A DNA stretch of 64,000 nt from the NCBI GenBank assembly GCA_047495785.1, contig JBLDXI010000023.1, positions 62,001 to 126,000 of the forward strand, read 5' to 3'. A program made the position numbers and the translations under genes. Source of the DNA: Lepidodermella squamata (taxonomy: Eukaryota > Gastrotricha). The notes beneath the pieces were generated by a model. The model did not search any database, was not told where the DNA came from, and saw only the letters and a program-made list of their open reading frames with translations. How positions within the stretch are numbered: position 1 is the stretch's first letter; every line of letters starts with the position of its first letter. This document shows positions 10,810 to 22,823 of the stretch, in pieces.

Positions 10810-13655
10810 TCACTTTGTCACGTCTCGCCGATTTGTTTTGATCGAATCAGCGATGAAAACGTGCGGCCTGGGACTAGCTGACGAGATGTCACGTTGAACG
10901 TGTGGTTTCGTCTTTAGAAACGGGCGCATCAGCCATTTACTATCAACTAAAGCCGTGTGCAGCGCGCAGTAACTCAGTGCTATGCATGAGATACTGAGCT
11001 GAAGAGCCATATCGCTGCCAGCAACCAAAACCACGATGAGCAGGCCGCCTAGCATGGTCAGCACCTGCAGCTGCGCGCAGCGAATGGCCGGTTGCAGGTC
11101 GATGATAATTTGCCGAAACAGCCGCCGGGGTTTCGCGTGTTTACACTTCTGAGGAAATACACAAATGTTAGTGTATAAGTCCCGAAAAAGCTCAGACACT
11201 GATTACAGCCGAGAAAATGAACTTATTGCTACTTACAACATGAACGTCGTAGACTTTGAAGCAGAGCAGAAGCCACACAAGAACGTGGGATGTCATTATT
11301 GCAGCAACGAGGCCAAGCGTGACCGCGTGATCCCAATCTAAACGAGTGACGTGCATGTACGGAAGGTAGGCGACACCCTGGTCTTGCGAGTAGTACCTCG
11401 GCAGCTCGACGGTCTCGCCACCACTCACGATGGACGAGTCGTGAAGCAGGGCGCTGACGAGCGCGATGTTCATAGCCATCCACGGAATGGCAATAACGAG
11501 CAGGCTCGGCAGCGGCCGTTGAGCACAACGCGATTCGAGCCACCGGCCAGCTCGCAGGAACTTGACGAAGCATCCCGAAAGACTTGCGCTCAGGCCAACA
11601 CTCAGCAAAAAGCCTGCAGCCGCGTTGTGGCTGTTCACACTCACAGCTGACTGCTCGCTGGAGCTGTACGCCACAGGAGCGTGGCAAAGCATCAAGGCGG
11701 TGGCAAACCGAATGAAACCGTCCTCGGTTGCGCTGCCAAACCGCGTTTGATCACTTATACTGTATCGCCAGCTTAGCCGCGCAATCAATAAATTGAGCAG
11801 CAGAAGTAGAGCAGAGATTCCTGCGGGGGAGTTACGTTAAGTTAGCTAATAAGTGTGTCAAAGATGAAAAGGCTCACCGATCATAACTGTTCTCGCGACA
11901 TTATTGATGTAGTGCAAGGCAACTCGTTCGATTCGGACGCTATCAAGCGGCAGATAGCCCACTGGGCGGCCCCGCCACACAGGTCCACCATTCAGAGGCA
12001 TCACGGCTGTATCTGACGAGTGGAAGTATGCGATCACTATCTTTGCCAGACTGCTGTTGACGTAGCGCATCTGCGAGAAAGCCATGCTGTAGCCGAGCGT
12101 ATTACGCGACGTCTGTCGATCGAATGCGAAAGCGCCTTTGCTGCCATTGACTCGAAGCGAACTCACTGCGTCTTTCATGAGACCCTGCAAAACTTTGCCA
12201 CGTTGCTCGAAATTCGGAGATTGCGTTGTCCAATCAGCGAGTGTTGAGTTGTATCGCTGCCTGAGCAGCTGCTCGAAGCGGTCGACGGCAAATCCAGCGA
12301 ATTGAGCCACTTCGTAGCAATCGCCCGGCCACACTGCGTAGCCTGGAGCTTGTTTCGCATCGTACACCTTCGCGTCCATAGCCGTCGCAAAATCTGCGGC
12401 GTTGACTCCGAGATCGTCGCGGTAACTCGGCCCGTAAATGTCGCTTTGGCGCGCGTAAGAAACGAATAGCCAACTCTCGACAACTTCCTCCAGCATTGCT
12501 CTCGTGCACCACGACTTGACGTAGTCAGGGATCGTGGCTGTCACCGGATCAAAGATGCTCCAGTCGCTGGCTAGGATGACGTAACTCGGGCCGTACATGC
12601 CGTATCGATGCAGCCAGCAAGCCACGCTAATCGGTGCGTTTGTGTTCGACAGGATAATTCGAGGCTCAGCGTGACGCATGGCACGCATTGCCGAAGACAT
12701 CTCGACGGAATCCTGCGACAGGAACGTCACTTTGCCCAGCCACACCACGCTGATATTCAAGCGCTCCAGCATGGGAAGCGTGTACTTTTCAGCCTGTGAA
12801 TGAAAAGAATATAAACATCTTTCCGGCAAGAACGGAGAACACAAGTTTTATAAATGTTAGGAACTTTTTCAAGGGCCTTATAGCGGCCAAAGCCACTCCA
12901 TAATTAGCTGATTGTACTAACATCGTTGAAATAGGGCAGATCTTCGGAGAAAATGGCGAGGCGGTTCCAGCCGTAGTGCAGCATCAAGTAGGCGAGTGCG
13001 TCGTACTGCACGATGGGCGCGTAGAACAGCTGGTAGACGGCGTCGAAGCGGCCCGGTTGTGACAGTGCAGCTTCATTCTGCATGTAAACTGTCACTGCGG
13101 TCATGTTTAGTTGCTTCAGCGCCTGGGCGATGACTGACTGGCCAACTGTTGCGCACCAGCCAGTGATCACGAGGGGCACACGGTCGGTTTGCTCGCCGTT
13201 CAGCAGTTCACGCATCGTTCTGTCAATAGCCGCAGCGTCATCGCACTAAGTATTCAAAATAATTTCTATAGCAGGGAGCTATATAGAAAGGGAGCTTTTG
13301 GCTCTTCGCAAATTACAAGGTCGTCAATGACTTGAATTTCGAGGTCGTAGCCGTCAAGCCACGGCTTTGCGGCGCGGTTCGCCTCGAACTGATCCAACGC
13401 GACTTCAATAGCCTTTGTGCACAGCGGACCGACTGGGAAACTGGAACCGCCGTAGTTGAGATGAGCGAGAATGCTCAACGTAACACGGCCAGGTGAAGCA
13501 TTCGCCGACTGGTCACCGGCTGTTCGGGATTTCACGAGGCCTACAGATTGCAGGCTGGCGTTGGCGTAAACTTTTTCACCCAAGCAAAAGCGAATGCTTG
13601 TAGCGACGCAGTAGAAAATCGCAATGGACAGTAGCATAATTTTTAAAATTTTCAT
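10810..13655 (-). CDS. GABA-B-like class C GPCR, type B, copy B1 (intact)
   Basis: A five-exon gene on the minus strand: 13317-13655, 12922-13245, 11878-12793, 11237-11820 and 10810-11148, joining to about 833 residues with phases 0,0,1,0. Residues 1-27 look like a signal peptide. The extracellular domain contains LAHLNYGGSSFPVGPLCTKA, then GWCATVGQSV, AEPRIILSNTNAPISVACWL, YGPSYVILASDW and a WCT motif, aligned with the GABA-B Venus flytrap. The YEVAQFAGFAVD run corresponds to YDRTIAAGLALN of type A. Exons 4-5 encode the seven-helix domain, and RYYSQDQGVAYLPY in the second extracellular loop is specific to type B. Exon 2 equals type A exons 2+3 and exon 3 equals type A exons 4+5, so two introns are absent. 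The gene converges on the peptidase gene, with 264 nt between stop codons. No lesions seen. Confidence 0.86.
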
Positions 13656-14712
13656 TAAGCCTGAATGTCTTCAGCAGACCACGAAGATACCTTTTCAAGG
13701 AAAGAATGCAATGCCGTAGGCGTCTAATGGTGACTCCCTCTTTCCGATCGCTAGCTAAGGGATTGTTCCGATTTCAAATGTCACTTATTAGGTCGTTTTG
13801 TTGGCGTGGGATGTTCCCCCTTTGCCTATGCGAGAAATCAGACAATTTATGCGACATATAAATTCGATGTTGGATTAGGATTTTCGCGACAAAACTGTGA
13901 TTGACGTGAGCATTCGGAAGGCAAGCGGTCGCACAGCTAGAATGTTGCATTACGCCTTGGAGTTGTTATCACTTGGAGACTAATAATGTCAGGAGGTGAC
14001 GCATGCCGATTAGCTTAGTCAATTGTACGCGGCTTTTAATGTACAGCCGCAGACAAATAGGTGAAACGCCTACGATTGCAGCGGTGAATTCAGCGCATTC
14101 AATGCGAGTGGGAATTACATTTTCTGTGATGCTGCGTCTTTAAGACCCCTCAATCTCAGCGACGGTTCCGCACAGAATGATGTCCCCAGTGTAGAATAGC
14201 TCATATTCAGCGGCTGCACCCGTACACAAAGTGCGAAGCTATTGCGAGTTTCCCCGATGTTGTGCTAGAAGCATTGAACTCATTCACTTTTTTAAGCAAC
14301 AAAGGCGTAACGAGCCAGCATTAAATATTAAAACGATTGTCCTCCCAGTCCGCTACTCTTCCAAATTCCAAATGGCCAGGCGATGCAAGGTCCCATTATA
14401 TTCCAGGATGATCGAACGGCCATCAGCCACCCACTATTCATAATAACTGCTATCGAGGTAATTCAAAATCGGAAAAGCTTGGTAATAAGATGTAAAAGTT
14501 TTCGCAGAGTTGCAAACAAGGCTTTTGGTAGCAGCCATCCAGCAATCCCCCATCCCCCATACTAATTTGTAACTCATCGAAAGTCTGTGAATTTGATTTG
14601 CGTCAAAGGTTTTTAATAAAAAATACTTATATGAGAAAAAGCAGAGCTGTTACTTCTTCTCCGTTTATTTCATTTTCTAACCGATTCCTGTACACATCAT
14701 GGACACAACTGA
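13656..14712. other. Intergenic, upstream of receptor B1 (minus) and downstream of pseudogene B2
   Basis: Small open frames occur here, but none resembles the cluster genes or has splice context. The region near 13656-13750 must hold the B1 promoter on the minus strand. I see no recognisable mobile element. Confidence 0.35.
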
Positions 14713-14902
14713 CTAGCGCCGACGTACTGCTTTCGACGCGCCACTTGCACCGAATTGGGGCACTGATGCTGACGGTTGGGTTGGCGTTCGTAGGCGATTT
14801 TCAGCTTTCCTGAGAACATTTTCGAACATGACTGCATTCATCACAACTATCGAAAGATAGCTAAAGCAGATGACGAGCGAGGAGATGGCTACTTGTAGGG
14901 CG

Positions 14903-14910
14903 CCGAAATC
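14903..14910. repeat. Target-site duplication CCGAAATC (left copy)
   Basis: Direct repeat of the 8 bases at 16258-16265, flanking the 1347-bp transposon. Confidence 0.85.
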
Positions 14911-16257
14911 CTTGGGACTAATAGTAGATGGACTCGACACTCCTCAAAATTATTCGGACGGGAGCAAAAAATGGCTGAATCGCGATTTTTTTCCACGCTG
15001 AATTTATGAATGAAAATAATCTTGTTTTTACAACAACACGCAGCCTTCTCCCATTAAGCCGCGAAAAATTGTCAATCTTGGGCAATGGGGTCGCGATTTC
15101 TCCGCAGGTATAAGCGATATGAAAATAATTCTTGAAGATTCAAGAAGAGCAACTCAAGACGCATGCGGCGATGCCAAACAGGGGCAATTTTGTTGCCCAT
15201 TTTTGTGATTAAATCCAAATTTCCTAAACAATACCATCTTTCTAATAGTTCAGAAGAAGGCCTGGAAATATAGGAATAATCGCCAATTTTTCTACGATTT
15301 TCGGGGTTTTGATTGAAGGGTTCGGAGTTACAACATTATTTCAATTTTCAATTTTGGTTCAGCTTTTCTAGCCAATTTTTCATTTGCGAAGGTTATGGTT
15401 AGGACGTGGGTTAGTTAAGAGGTGGGTTTGGGTTAATTTCAAAATAGAATTCGCAAAAGAAATAGTTAAAATGTATCTCATATTTTTGTAAAAATACTCG
15501 TATCCTTTCGTTGAAATATCGACTCAAATATGTTTATCCACCTTCATTATTATATTCCTTTGTTAAAAATAGTTAACGCAATCGAAAAGGGAACATAGTA
15601 CTTTGGAGGAAGATCCATAATTTAAATTGGTCTTCGATCAAATGCCGCCTAAAATCTTGCGATTTCTGAAATATTGGCCATACAAATTTTGAACATGCAA
15701 TTTTTGCCAAATTGCAAGGTAAATATTGAATGATTGGGAACCGTTTGGTATTATATTCGCCGCGTGGTCTAGGAACCCTGAAATTCAGTTTTATCGGCAA
15801 ATGAGTCGGGTAAATAATAAGCCTTATCGTGCGTTTTCACCCCAAAAATCAGTTAATTTGTCAGAGAACAGCGTTAAATATTATGCGCACAAGGCGCAGG
15901 CCTGATCGCGGTAGCTTATAATCAAAGTGAAATTTCAGTGGCTTCTAAAGGTGAATACTCAATAAATTTTTCATGGCTGCCTTCCTCGAACGACGATCTA
16001 TGCGACGATTCAATTCATTCAAGAAAAAGGTGTGTAGTTTTGGAGCAATCATGTTCCCCGCATAAAATCGACGACCGAAATTTTGCGTAATGGTGAGATG
16101 CTTGTTTTGGGGTTGAAATTATTGTTAATCGGCCATTTTTTTCTGTGATCAAAACAACACGCGATCAATCTCCACGTTTTTTGCCTCTCTGGTCTCCCCG
16201 AACGATTTATTATGCGTTAGATAGGAAGTGTCGAGTCCATCTACTATTAGTCCCAAG
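14911..16257. mobile_element. 1347-bp non-autonomous DNA transposon with 31-bp inverted repeats
   Basis: The ends are perfect inverted repeats of 31 nt beginning CTTGGGACTAATAGTAG. The element is flanked by an 8-bp direct repeat CCGAAATC (14903-14910 and 16258-16265). Removing it with one repeat restores the reading frame of the receptor exon (ASDFG then ALQVAIS). The interior is AT-rich without a transposase. An 8-bp duplication occurs in hAT, P and Merlin superfamilies, but the ends lack the hAT CAGNG start, so I leave the superfamily open. Confidence 0.88.
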
Positions 16258-17553
16258 CCGAAATCACTCGCCAGCAGCAGGCTGATTAGAAGCCCGGCAC
16301 ATATCGTCACACCCTGCAGTTGCACGCATTTGATTGCGAGCTTGAAATCTTGGAGAACAGAGCGGAAACCCACAGGTGGTGATTTCTTCATCTTGCGCTT
16401 CTAAAATCATAAAAGGAATAATTAAAAAATCGAATGGAAGTAAAATTTGACATTACCATGGCGAGGTCGTAGCTTTTGTAGCAAATCATCAGCATGACTA
16501 CACAATGGAGTGAAACAATCGAGGCCAGTAAGCCTCCCGTTTCCCATTTCGCGAGATTTAACCGCAACACGAGGCGAGTTGGCAGATAGGGTTCACTTTG
16601 ATCTTGCGAGTAGTGACGGGCTAGCTGCTCAACTTCTACGTAGGAGAGACCGTCAAACCTGACGAAAGCAGTCATCAGACAGACGTTGACGACCAGCCAC
16701 GGCGATGAGTAACTCAAAGTGTTTAGAACAGATCGCCGCACTGTGCTACTCTTCAGTGATCGCGAAGCTAACACGATTGCACCTCGGTTTATTTTTGCAT
16801 AGAAACTCGCGCAGTGTAATCGTTCGTTAATCCAATCGTTAGAACAAAAGCGGCACAAGTGATGTGGTTAATCAAGCTACTCGCCTTACTCGAGTCATAG
16901 CTCAACGACACCGGACAGTAAAGAAGCATAACAGCATTCGCTGCAAGTATCGCCACATTCTCGCATTTGAAACTGATTTTTTCTATACGCTCTTTGATGC
17001 TGAAAATAGCCAGGAGTAAAATGAGAACAATTCCAAATAAGGAGAATCCTAGTAAACGTAGAGCCATCAATTACGGGCAGAAGCAAGAAAAGCTAATACT
17101 AACCTAAGAGGCATCCCACTGCTGAATGATTGACTGAGTTGAGTACCACAGGAGCCAGTCGGACATTGTCACCCGGGGGTAAGTTAGCTGGGCAACTTCG
17201 CCACAGTGGACCACCATTCAACTGGAAAACAGAGTCATCACTCGATCGGTAATAAGCCATTGCAAAGTTGGACAGCTGCGAGTGCTTCACATCGTATCGC
17301 ATCTGTGAGAAGGTCATGGTGTAGCCGTGGATGTTCTTCGAAGTAACTCGGTCGAACGCGAATACGCCCTTACTCCCGTTTACGTTTAGTGAGCTTATCG
17401 CATCCTTCATCAAGCCTTGAAAGTACCGCCCATTATCGCGAAAATTCGCTGAATCAGTCGTCCATTCTGTGAGTGTTGAATTGAGGCGTGTTCTCAGATT
17501 ACGTTCAATCGCATCGACGGCGAACTCGGTGAATTGAGCGACCTCGTAGCAAT

Positions 17554-17889
17554 GTCTTCCTCTTCCCTCTCTTCCATCTCTTTCTTCCATTTTATTACGA
17601 ACTTATTGCGCCATGTGAGTAATGCGCATACACAACAAAGTATTCAAATATAATAAAAAATGCGCCTTAATAATTTTTGTAATGAAATTTGTCGAATTGT
17701 GATTGGCTCGCGTCAGTGACTCCGCCAGAACTTCCTCTATAAAAGGAAGAATATATTGGAATTGGACAATATTGGACAATATTGGAATTGGAATTGGACA
17801 ATTGGAATAGCATTGGAAGAAGTGGAAGAAGAAGGGAAGAGAGAGTGGAAGAATTGGAAGAAGGAAGAAAGAGAAGGAAGAGGAAGAAA
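17554..17889. mobile_element. 336-bp purine/pyrimidine-rich insertion in receptor exon
   Basis: This insert splits the codon run for WPGD|CYEVAQ in pseudogene B2. The flanks carry a 4-bp direct repeat CAAT (17550-17553 and 17890-17893). The ends are imperfect inverted repeats around TCTTCCTCTTCC. The right half is built of GGAATTGGACAATATT-like and GGAAGA repeats on the plus strand. There is no coding capacity. It behaves like a small MITE. Donor- and acceptor-like dinucleotides near its edges also make an intron-forming element conceivable. Confidence 0.7.
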
Positions 17890-19372
17890 CAATCACCAGG
17901 CCAAACCGAGTATCCAGGAGCCTCTCGTACATTGTAGATTTTCGAATCCATAGCTGCAGTGAAATCTTCGCTAGAAACTCCGAGATCGTCGCGGTATTTC
18001 GGCCCGTAGATGTCACTCAGCCTCGCGTAGGAAACAAATACCCAACTCTCAATCGATTGGCTCAGCATTTGCCTGGTACACCACGACTGCACATAGCTGG
18101 GGATCTGGGCGGTTTCCGGGTCGAAAATGCCCCAGTCTGAGGTGAGAATGACGTAACTTGGCCCGACCATGCCGTTTTTGTAGAGCCAACATGCGAAGGC
18201 GACAACGCCGTCGGTATTCGCGAAAATGATTCGCGGCTCGGCGGATCGCATTGCTTGAAATGCGGTGGACATCTCAGCTTCATCCTCGCATTGGAACGTA
18301 ACCCTGCCGAGCCACACAACGCTAACGTTGAGTCGGCTTAGCATTGGCAGAGAGTATTTCTCGACCTACATCAAATCAGATTATGACGAGATTATAATAA
18401 GATCAGACATTAGGCTAATCTACGATGTTATTGATTTAGTGGATGATTACTATGCGTGGGGCTGGTAACGTCCTAACGTAATGAAGTAGTTGATTTGAAA
18501 TTAGCTGAAATTAAATATGGGAAAAGCGACTATACATTTTACCTGAGAGATGACTTCATAGTGAAAACATTAATACGTTTAGTCTAGCACAGCCCGAATA
18601 TGTGGGTTAACTAGGTGAAATTGGGACATTTAGGTAGGACATTTTGGACATTTTGAATTCGCAAAACTAACGTCATTGTAGTAGGGCACATCCTCTGAGA
18701 AAATGGCAGTCCTGTGCCAGCCGTAGTGCACCATGAGGTGAGCGAGCGACTCGTACAGGAAGGACTATGGGCCCATAGAACAGCTGGTAGACGGCGTCGA
18801 AGCGGCTCGGTTGCGACTGAGCTGCTTCGTTTTGCATGTACACCGTCACTGCGGTCATGTTGAGCTGCTTCACAGACTGGCCAACAGTCGGACACCAGCC
18901 AGTGATAACGAGAGGAATCCGCTTGGGCTGCTCCGTCGTGATGAGCTCACGCATCGTCCGATCAATCGTCGTTGCCTCATCGCACTGTATCAAACGAATA
19001 ATTGATAGTTGAAGGTTTTTTAGCATAGAAAAATGTTCATGCCTCATCGTCGACAACCTGAATTTCGAGGTCGTTGTCTGCCAGCCAGTTGCTACGCCGT
19101 CGCAGTACTTCGAAACGACCCAGCGCGAGCTCCATGGCTTTGGTGCAAAGTGGCCCGACCGCATAGTAACCAGACCCGCCGTAGTTCAAGTGGGCTAGCA
19201 CACTCAGAACGGGCCTTGCTCTGGAGTTGCTGAACGGTTCCGGACGAATCGCCCCGTCGAGACTTGCGTTGAGATGGACTCGCTTGCAAACAACAGCAAC
19301 AGCTGCTGCGGCTAACAGGAGTATAGGGCAGCTAATAAGCGTGTTATAGGTCATGACGGTGGAAGTGAACAC

Positions 19373-20385
19373 AAAATGTCAATCAGTCTACTAAAGAAAA
19401 TCGAAGTCAAAAATGTGTCCTGCGCTCGTAGACGTCGGTGTTTACCGCATTGTATCGTTAATATTTCATCAATAAAAAGCATGCTTCCGCATCACGCATT
19501 CTGCTAAGTCGGCACTTGAGGAGGAACTACGTGGTCGCCATGGTCGAAATACATCAATTAACGTATCATGTGTAAAGCAATCAACATCGATTAGTGCTGA
19601 AGTCTTAAGAACTATTGTCTATCAAGATTGCGATCAGAATGCCCGTTCAACATAGCGTGGATGACTGCCCTATTTTTCCTTATTAGCGTTATTAGAGCTA
19701 TAATTCGGTTAAACAACCGTTTATTAGCAAAATTGTTCCATAACAGAATCTTTTCATTCCTCAAATGAGCGGATGATCATTCTCTCGTTGACTAGACATT
19801 AATTGGTGTGACCTTACGTCAAGAATACATCAGGTCAAGTCAATATTTTCAAGCTTCAACAACAGTCAGAGTTGAAATTCATAGTCTCGATCAAGTGCGA
19901 CAAGTGGGGTTGAATGTAATTTGCCGAGCAGAATATTTCCTCTCCGGTCAGACGCGAGGCAGATTCGCCTTCCTCAAAACTCAAAGAGTAGCAAATAAAA
20001 CATTTTATTTACACGGCCATCTTAAGTGCTGCTATCCGAAAACGCGTCATAAAGTAGCGCTGATGATAGAAGCGCTTCTCACTTATAGCACGGTGCACGT
20101 GTAACCATAAATTTGCGATGTAAGGCGCACTATTTTACACCTATTTTCAACACGTGAATGTCCGCCCCAGCTGAACTACACTACAGGCTCAGCACGATCG
20201 CACGACCCTACGTTTTGTTGCGATCACGCAGATCAATTCGTGCCGCTGTCACCTGAGCTAAAACTTCCGAAACATTCGTCGGTGACTATATGTAAGCACT
20301 GAAAGCAGGATGTCTGATTGAAACTATGCTACTAGCCTTGTGTGAGAAAGTTCGCCCATCGCCCTCAGTGCAAATTTCGACAAAC
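19373..20385. other. Divergent intergenic region between receptor B2 (minus) and C1 (plus)
   Basis: About 1 kb without a supported exon. It separates two divergently oriented receptor genes, so both promoters should lie here. I see no clear TATA box or repeat. A short frame at 19808-20104 has no recognisable similarity. Confidence 0.35.
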
Positions 20386-22629
20386 ATGCTTGTTTTGAAA
20401 TGCCTGATTGCTGCCGGATTACTTTCAACTGAAGCAGCAGCGGCCGGTAATAATAACAAGACGAAATTGCGAATCGCAGTCATCACAACCATCGCCCTCA
20501 ACGATCCGAGGCAGGCTCAGGCGTCGATTGCTTTGACGCGATACGTGGCTGACCTAGTCAACAGTCGCAACGACATTCTACGCGATTACTCAATCGAATT
20601 CGATTTCCGCGATGACGTCGCCGGTTTCCAAGCGGCGTCGCGCTTGATCGAATCTCGCCGCGATGCGACCGGCCTGCAATCGCCCATTGTCATCGGCCCA
20701 GTCGCTTCTAGTGGCTGTAAAGCTGTTGGCCCTCTTCTGTACTACGTCAACGCCGTCGCGATCTCACCCCTCTGCGTTGCTTCGATTCTGTACGACAACC
20801 CGCTGATGCCTAATTTGTACCTCACATTGACAAGCGCGAAAACAACAGTCATGGCTATGCTGGTTTTCATGCAGCGAATCGGAAATTGGCAGAAAATCGG
20901 CGTATTAGCTTCAACCAACAGTTTGGAATTCTCGTCAGCCTTATTTCTGCACGATCAGGCTGTGGCTCATGCGATGAAAGTTTCTTTTTTCGATACCATT
21001 AACGAGCTGACCCCAGAATTCATCGCCGATTTGAAGCGGAGCGGTGTTCGAATCATCTCGATTGTGACTAGCAACTACTTGCTGGCATCGCAAGTTCTGT
21101 GCGAGGCCTACAAAGCCGGCATGTACGGACCTCGTTACGTATTCTTGTCCTTCTCGCTAGCTTTCACACTGAGCCCTCCGTCAGGCTGCCAGACGTCTTT
21201 TTTAATGCAGCAGGCAAGACAGGCGTTTTACTTTGGCAATTCTGCGAAGGCGAGAGATTACTCGATAACTAGCGATTTGGGCGATACACCCGAGCAATTC
21301 GAAGCTTTTGTAGCCAATTCGACAAAGCTGAGGCCGGAAGAGTATTTGATAGCCTACGTGAGCCGCGACACGGCGTCAAATGCTATTATGGCTCTCGATG
21401 AAACCGAACGGCGATTGAGCTCTGAATTCGGTCTCTCATTGAGGGATTACACAAATCAACCTGATATTGTAGCCAGAGTCGCTAGAGAAGCTGTTTTGGC
21501 GAAGGAATTTGTCGTAGCAAGAGTTGGCCGCATGAGGTACAGCAAAACTGGCGGGATTTCGGGTGACTTCCGTGTGGTAACTAACTGGTCGCCGCAGAAT
21601 GGCATCCAGCAGGTTTTCACAGTGCAACAAGGGCCTAATTTCACTTTCACGGGTGAATGGCTTGCAAAAAGCTATACGATACAGAAGTCGGCTAGTTATG
21701 CATGGATCAGTGGCTCTCCACCACTAGACCAGCCGATCTTCGACATCACGCTAGTCTCAATCGAATTTGCAGTCACCATTACGATTTTTATTCTAGCAAT
21801 AGGCTTTTCGATACTAACGATTGGTTTGGTATCATGGCTGACTCTGAAAAAACCGGGAAATACTAAGTCCAAAATGCCTCCTTTACTTGGATGTCTGAGT
21901 TTAAACGCCTCTGCAATACTTTTTTCGCTAGAGCCTAATCAGTCCGTGCAAGTTTCTGCTTTCATGCTTTTAGGCCTAGGAATTTCTGCAATCTGCAGTA
22001 GCTTAACATCTCGCCTAGTGATGTGGAACGCCAACGCGCGGAAATCAATCAAGCAAGTGTCGAAGCCCGGGCAGCGTAGCACACTGCGATCGTCACGCAT
22101 GTTTCCTTCGGTAGATCAAGAGCGCGAGTCTAACTCAGAGGTTCGCTTTCAAACCTCTCCGGATGTTTTCGGTTTGAAAGCCATTGGAGCAGCGTTCGGC
22201 TGTTTCTTGCCTAGTGCATGCTTTTTAATAGCATGGGCGGTTTCCGATATGCCAGAGTGCCCACAAGTTCCGGCATTGCCTGCTATTTACGACGAGATCT
22301 CAGATACAATAGAACAGACCTTGGTAGTAAGGTGTTCGATGACTTCTACGGGTCTTGGTCTGCTAGGGGCGGTAGCGGCTCTCAATATGGCGATGATTCT
22401 CGCGAGCCTGTTTTCGGCCTATGAGCTCAAGCAAATGCGAGGCGTAAAGAAGTATCGCAGCGAATTTCTTGCAACAAGTGCATCTGCTGTGGTTTTCGCT
22501 ACTCTGCTGCCTGCGGGGCTGCTGATTGCGATTCTGCTTGGCGGCGATCCGACTAAACAGCAGGCTGCTATCAGTTTCATATCTTTGTCGTTATCATCCG
22601 CCGTTTCCTGTGCTTTCCTGTGCTGTTAG
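20386..22629 (+). CDS. GABA-B-like class C GPCR, type C, copy C1 (single exon)
   Basis: An uninterrupted coding exon of about 747 residues. I prefer the ATG at 20386, which gives a signal peptide (MLVLKCLIAAGLL), over the in-frame ATG 60 nt upstream. The Venus-flytrap domain (about 25-440) contains KLRIAVITTIALNDPRQAQ, QSPIVIGPVASSGCKAVG, VLCEAYKAGMYGPRYVFL and TASNAIMALDETERRL, collinear with GABA-B receptors. SPPLDQPIF precedes TM1. The second extracellular loop carries the type C signature IYDEISDTIEQTLVV plus Cys. SAYELKQMRGVKKYRSEF matches the GABA-B TM5-TM6 region. The last codons differ from the other type C copies: a 10-bp tandem duplication (22605-22624) moves the frame, and the protein stops at once within the last helix (SAVSCAFLCC). 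The gene may therefore be slightly damaged at its C-terminus. Confidence 0.83.
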   Translation: MLVLKCLIAAGLLSTEAAAAGNNNKTKLRIAVITTIALNDPRQAQASIALTRYVADLVNSRNDILRDYSIEFDFRDDVAGFQAASRLIESRRDATGLQSPIVIGPVASSGCKAVGPLLYYVNAVAISPLCVASILYDNPLMPNLYLTLTSAKTTVMAMLVFMQRIGNWQKIGVLASTNSLEFSSALFLHDQAVAHAMKVSFFDTINELTPEFIADLKRSGVRIISIVTSNYLLASQVLCEAYKAGMYGPRYVFLSFSLAFTLSPPSGCQTSFLMQQARQAFYFGNSAKARDYSITSDLGDTPEQFEAFVANSTKLRPEEYLIAYVSRDTASNAIMALDETERRLSSEFGLSLRDYTNQPDIVARVAREAVLAKEFVVARVGRMRYSKTGGISGDFRVVTNWSPQNGIQQVFTVQQGPNFTFTGEWLAKSYTIQKSASYAWISGSPPLDQPIFDITLVSIEFAVTITIFILAIGFSILTIGLVSWLTLKKPGNTKSKMPPLLGCLSLNASAILFSLEPNQSVQVSAFMLLGLGISAICSSLTSRLVMWNANARKSIKQVSKPGQRSTLRSSRMFPSVDQERESNSEVRFQTSPDVFGLKAIGAAFGCFLPSACFLIAWAVSDMPECPQVPALPAIYDEISDTIEQTLVVRCSMTSTGLGLLGAVAALNMAMILASLFSAYELKQMRGVKKYRSEFLATSASAVVFATLLPAGLLIAILLGGDPTKQQAAISFISLSLSSAVSCAFLCC

Positions 22630-22823
22630 GCAACAAAACCAACGGCCGAATATTGTGAAATGATTCATTATTATCCTCTATTGCTGCTTTAAAATTGGGC
22701 GACGGGCATAAAAATACATCACGGTACCAATCGTACAGTTGGTTAGCTGGCCTCATTTCTGAGGCTTCTCTCAAAATACGCATCTCTAAGGCACTCGATG
22801 AATCCATACCCTCTGATGTGTTG

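Larger units (their letters stand above)
14713..19372 (-). pseudogene. GABA-B-like receptor pseudogene, type B, copy B2
   Basis: All five type B exons are recognisable on the minus strand, but the gene is broken several times. Exon 1 (to about 19372, ending VVDDE) lacks a GT donor and could only use GC (GAG|GCATGA). Exon 2 (18980-18670) has lost about five residues after CPTVGQSV. After YQLFYGPIV it carries a 4-nt insertion that shifts YESLAHLMVHYGWHR out of frame. Exon 3 is split by a 336-bp insertion (17554-17889) between WPGD and CYEVAQFTEF. Exon 4 (from about 17048) has a one-base shift near 16815, before SFYAKINRGA. Exon 5 (about 16413 to 14713) is split by a 1347-bp transposon (14911-16257); its two halves rejoin in frame if the insert and one target repeat are removed. 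Splice sites of the other introns are still present, so inactivation is probably recent. Confidence 0.9.

Noticed and set aside
17667-18016. Receptor frame continuing into a Phe/Leu/Ser-rich C-terminus
   Set aside because: The unusual tail is read-through into the 336-bp insertion, not receptor sequence; the true continuation (CYEVAQFTEF) resumes on the other side.
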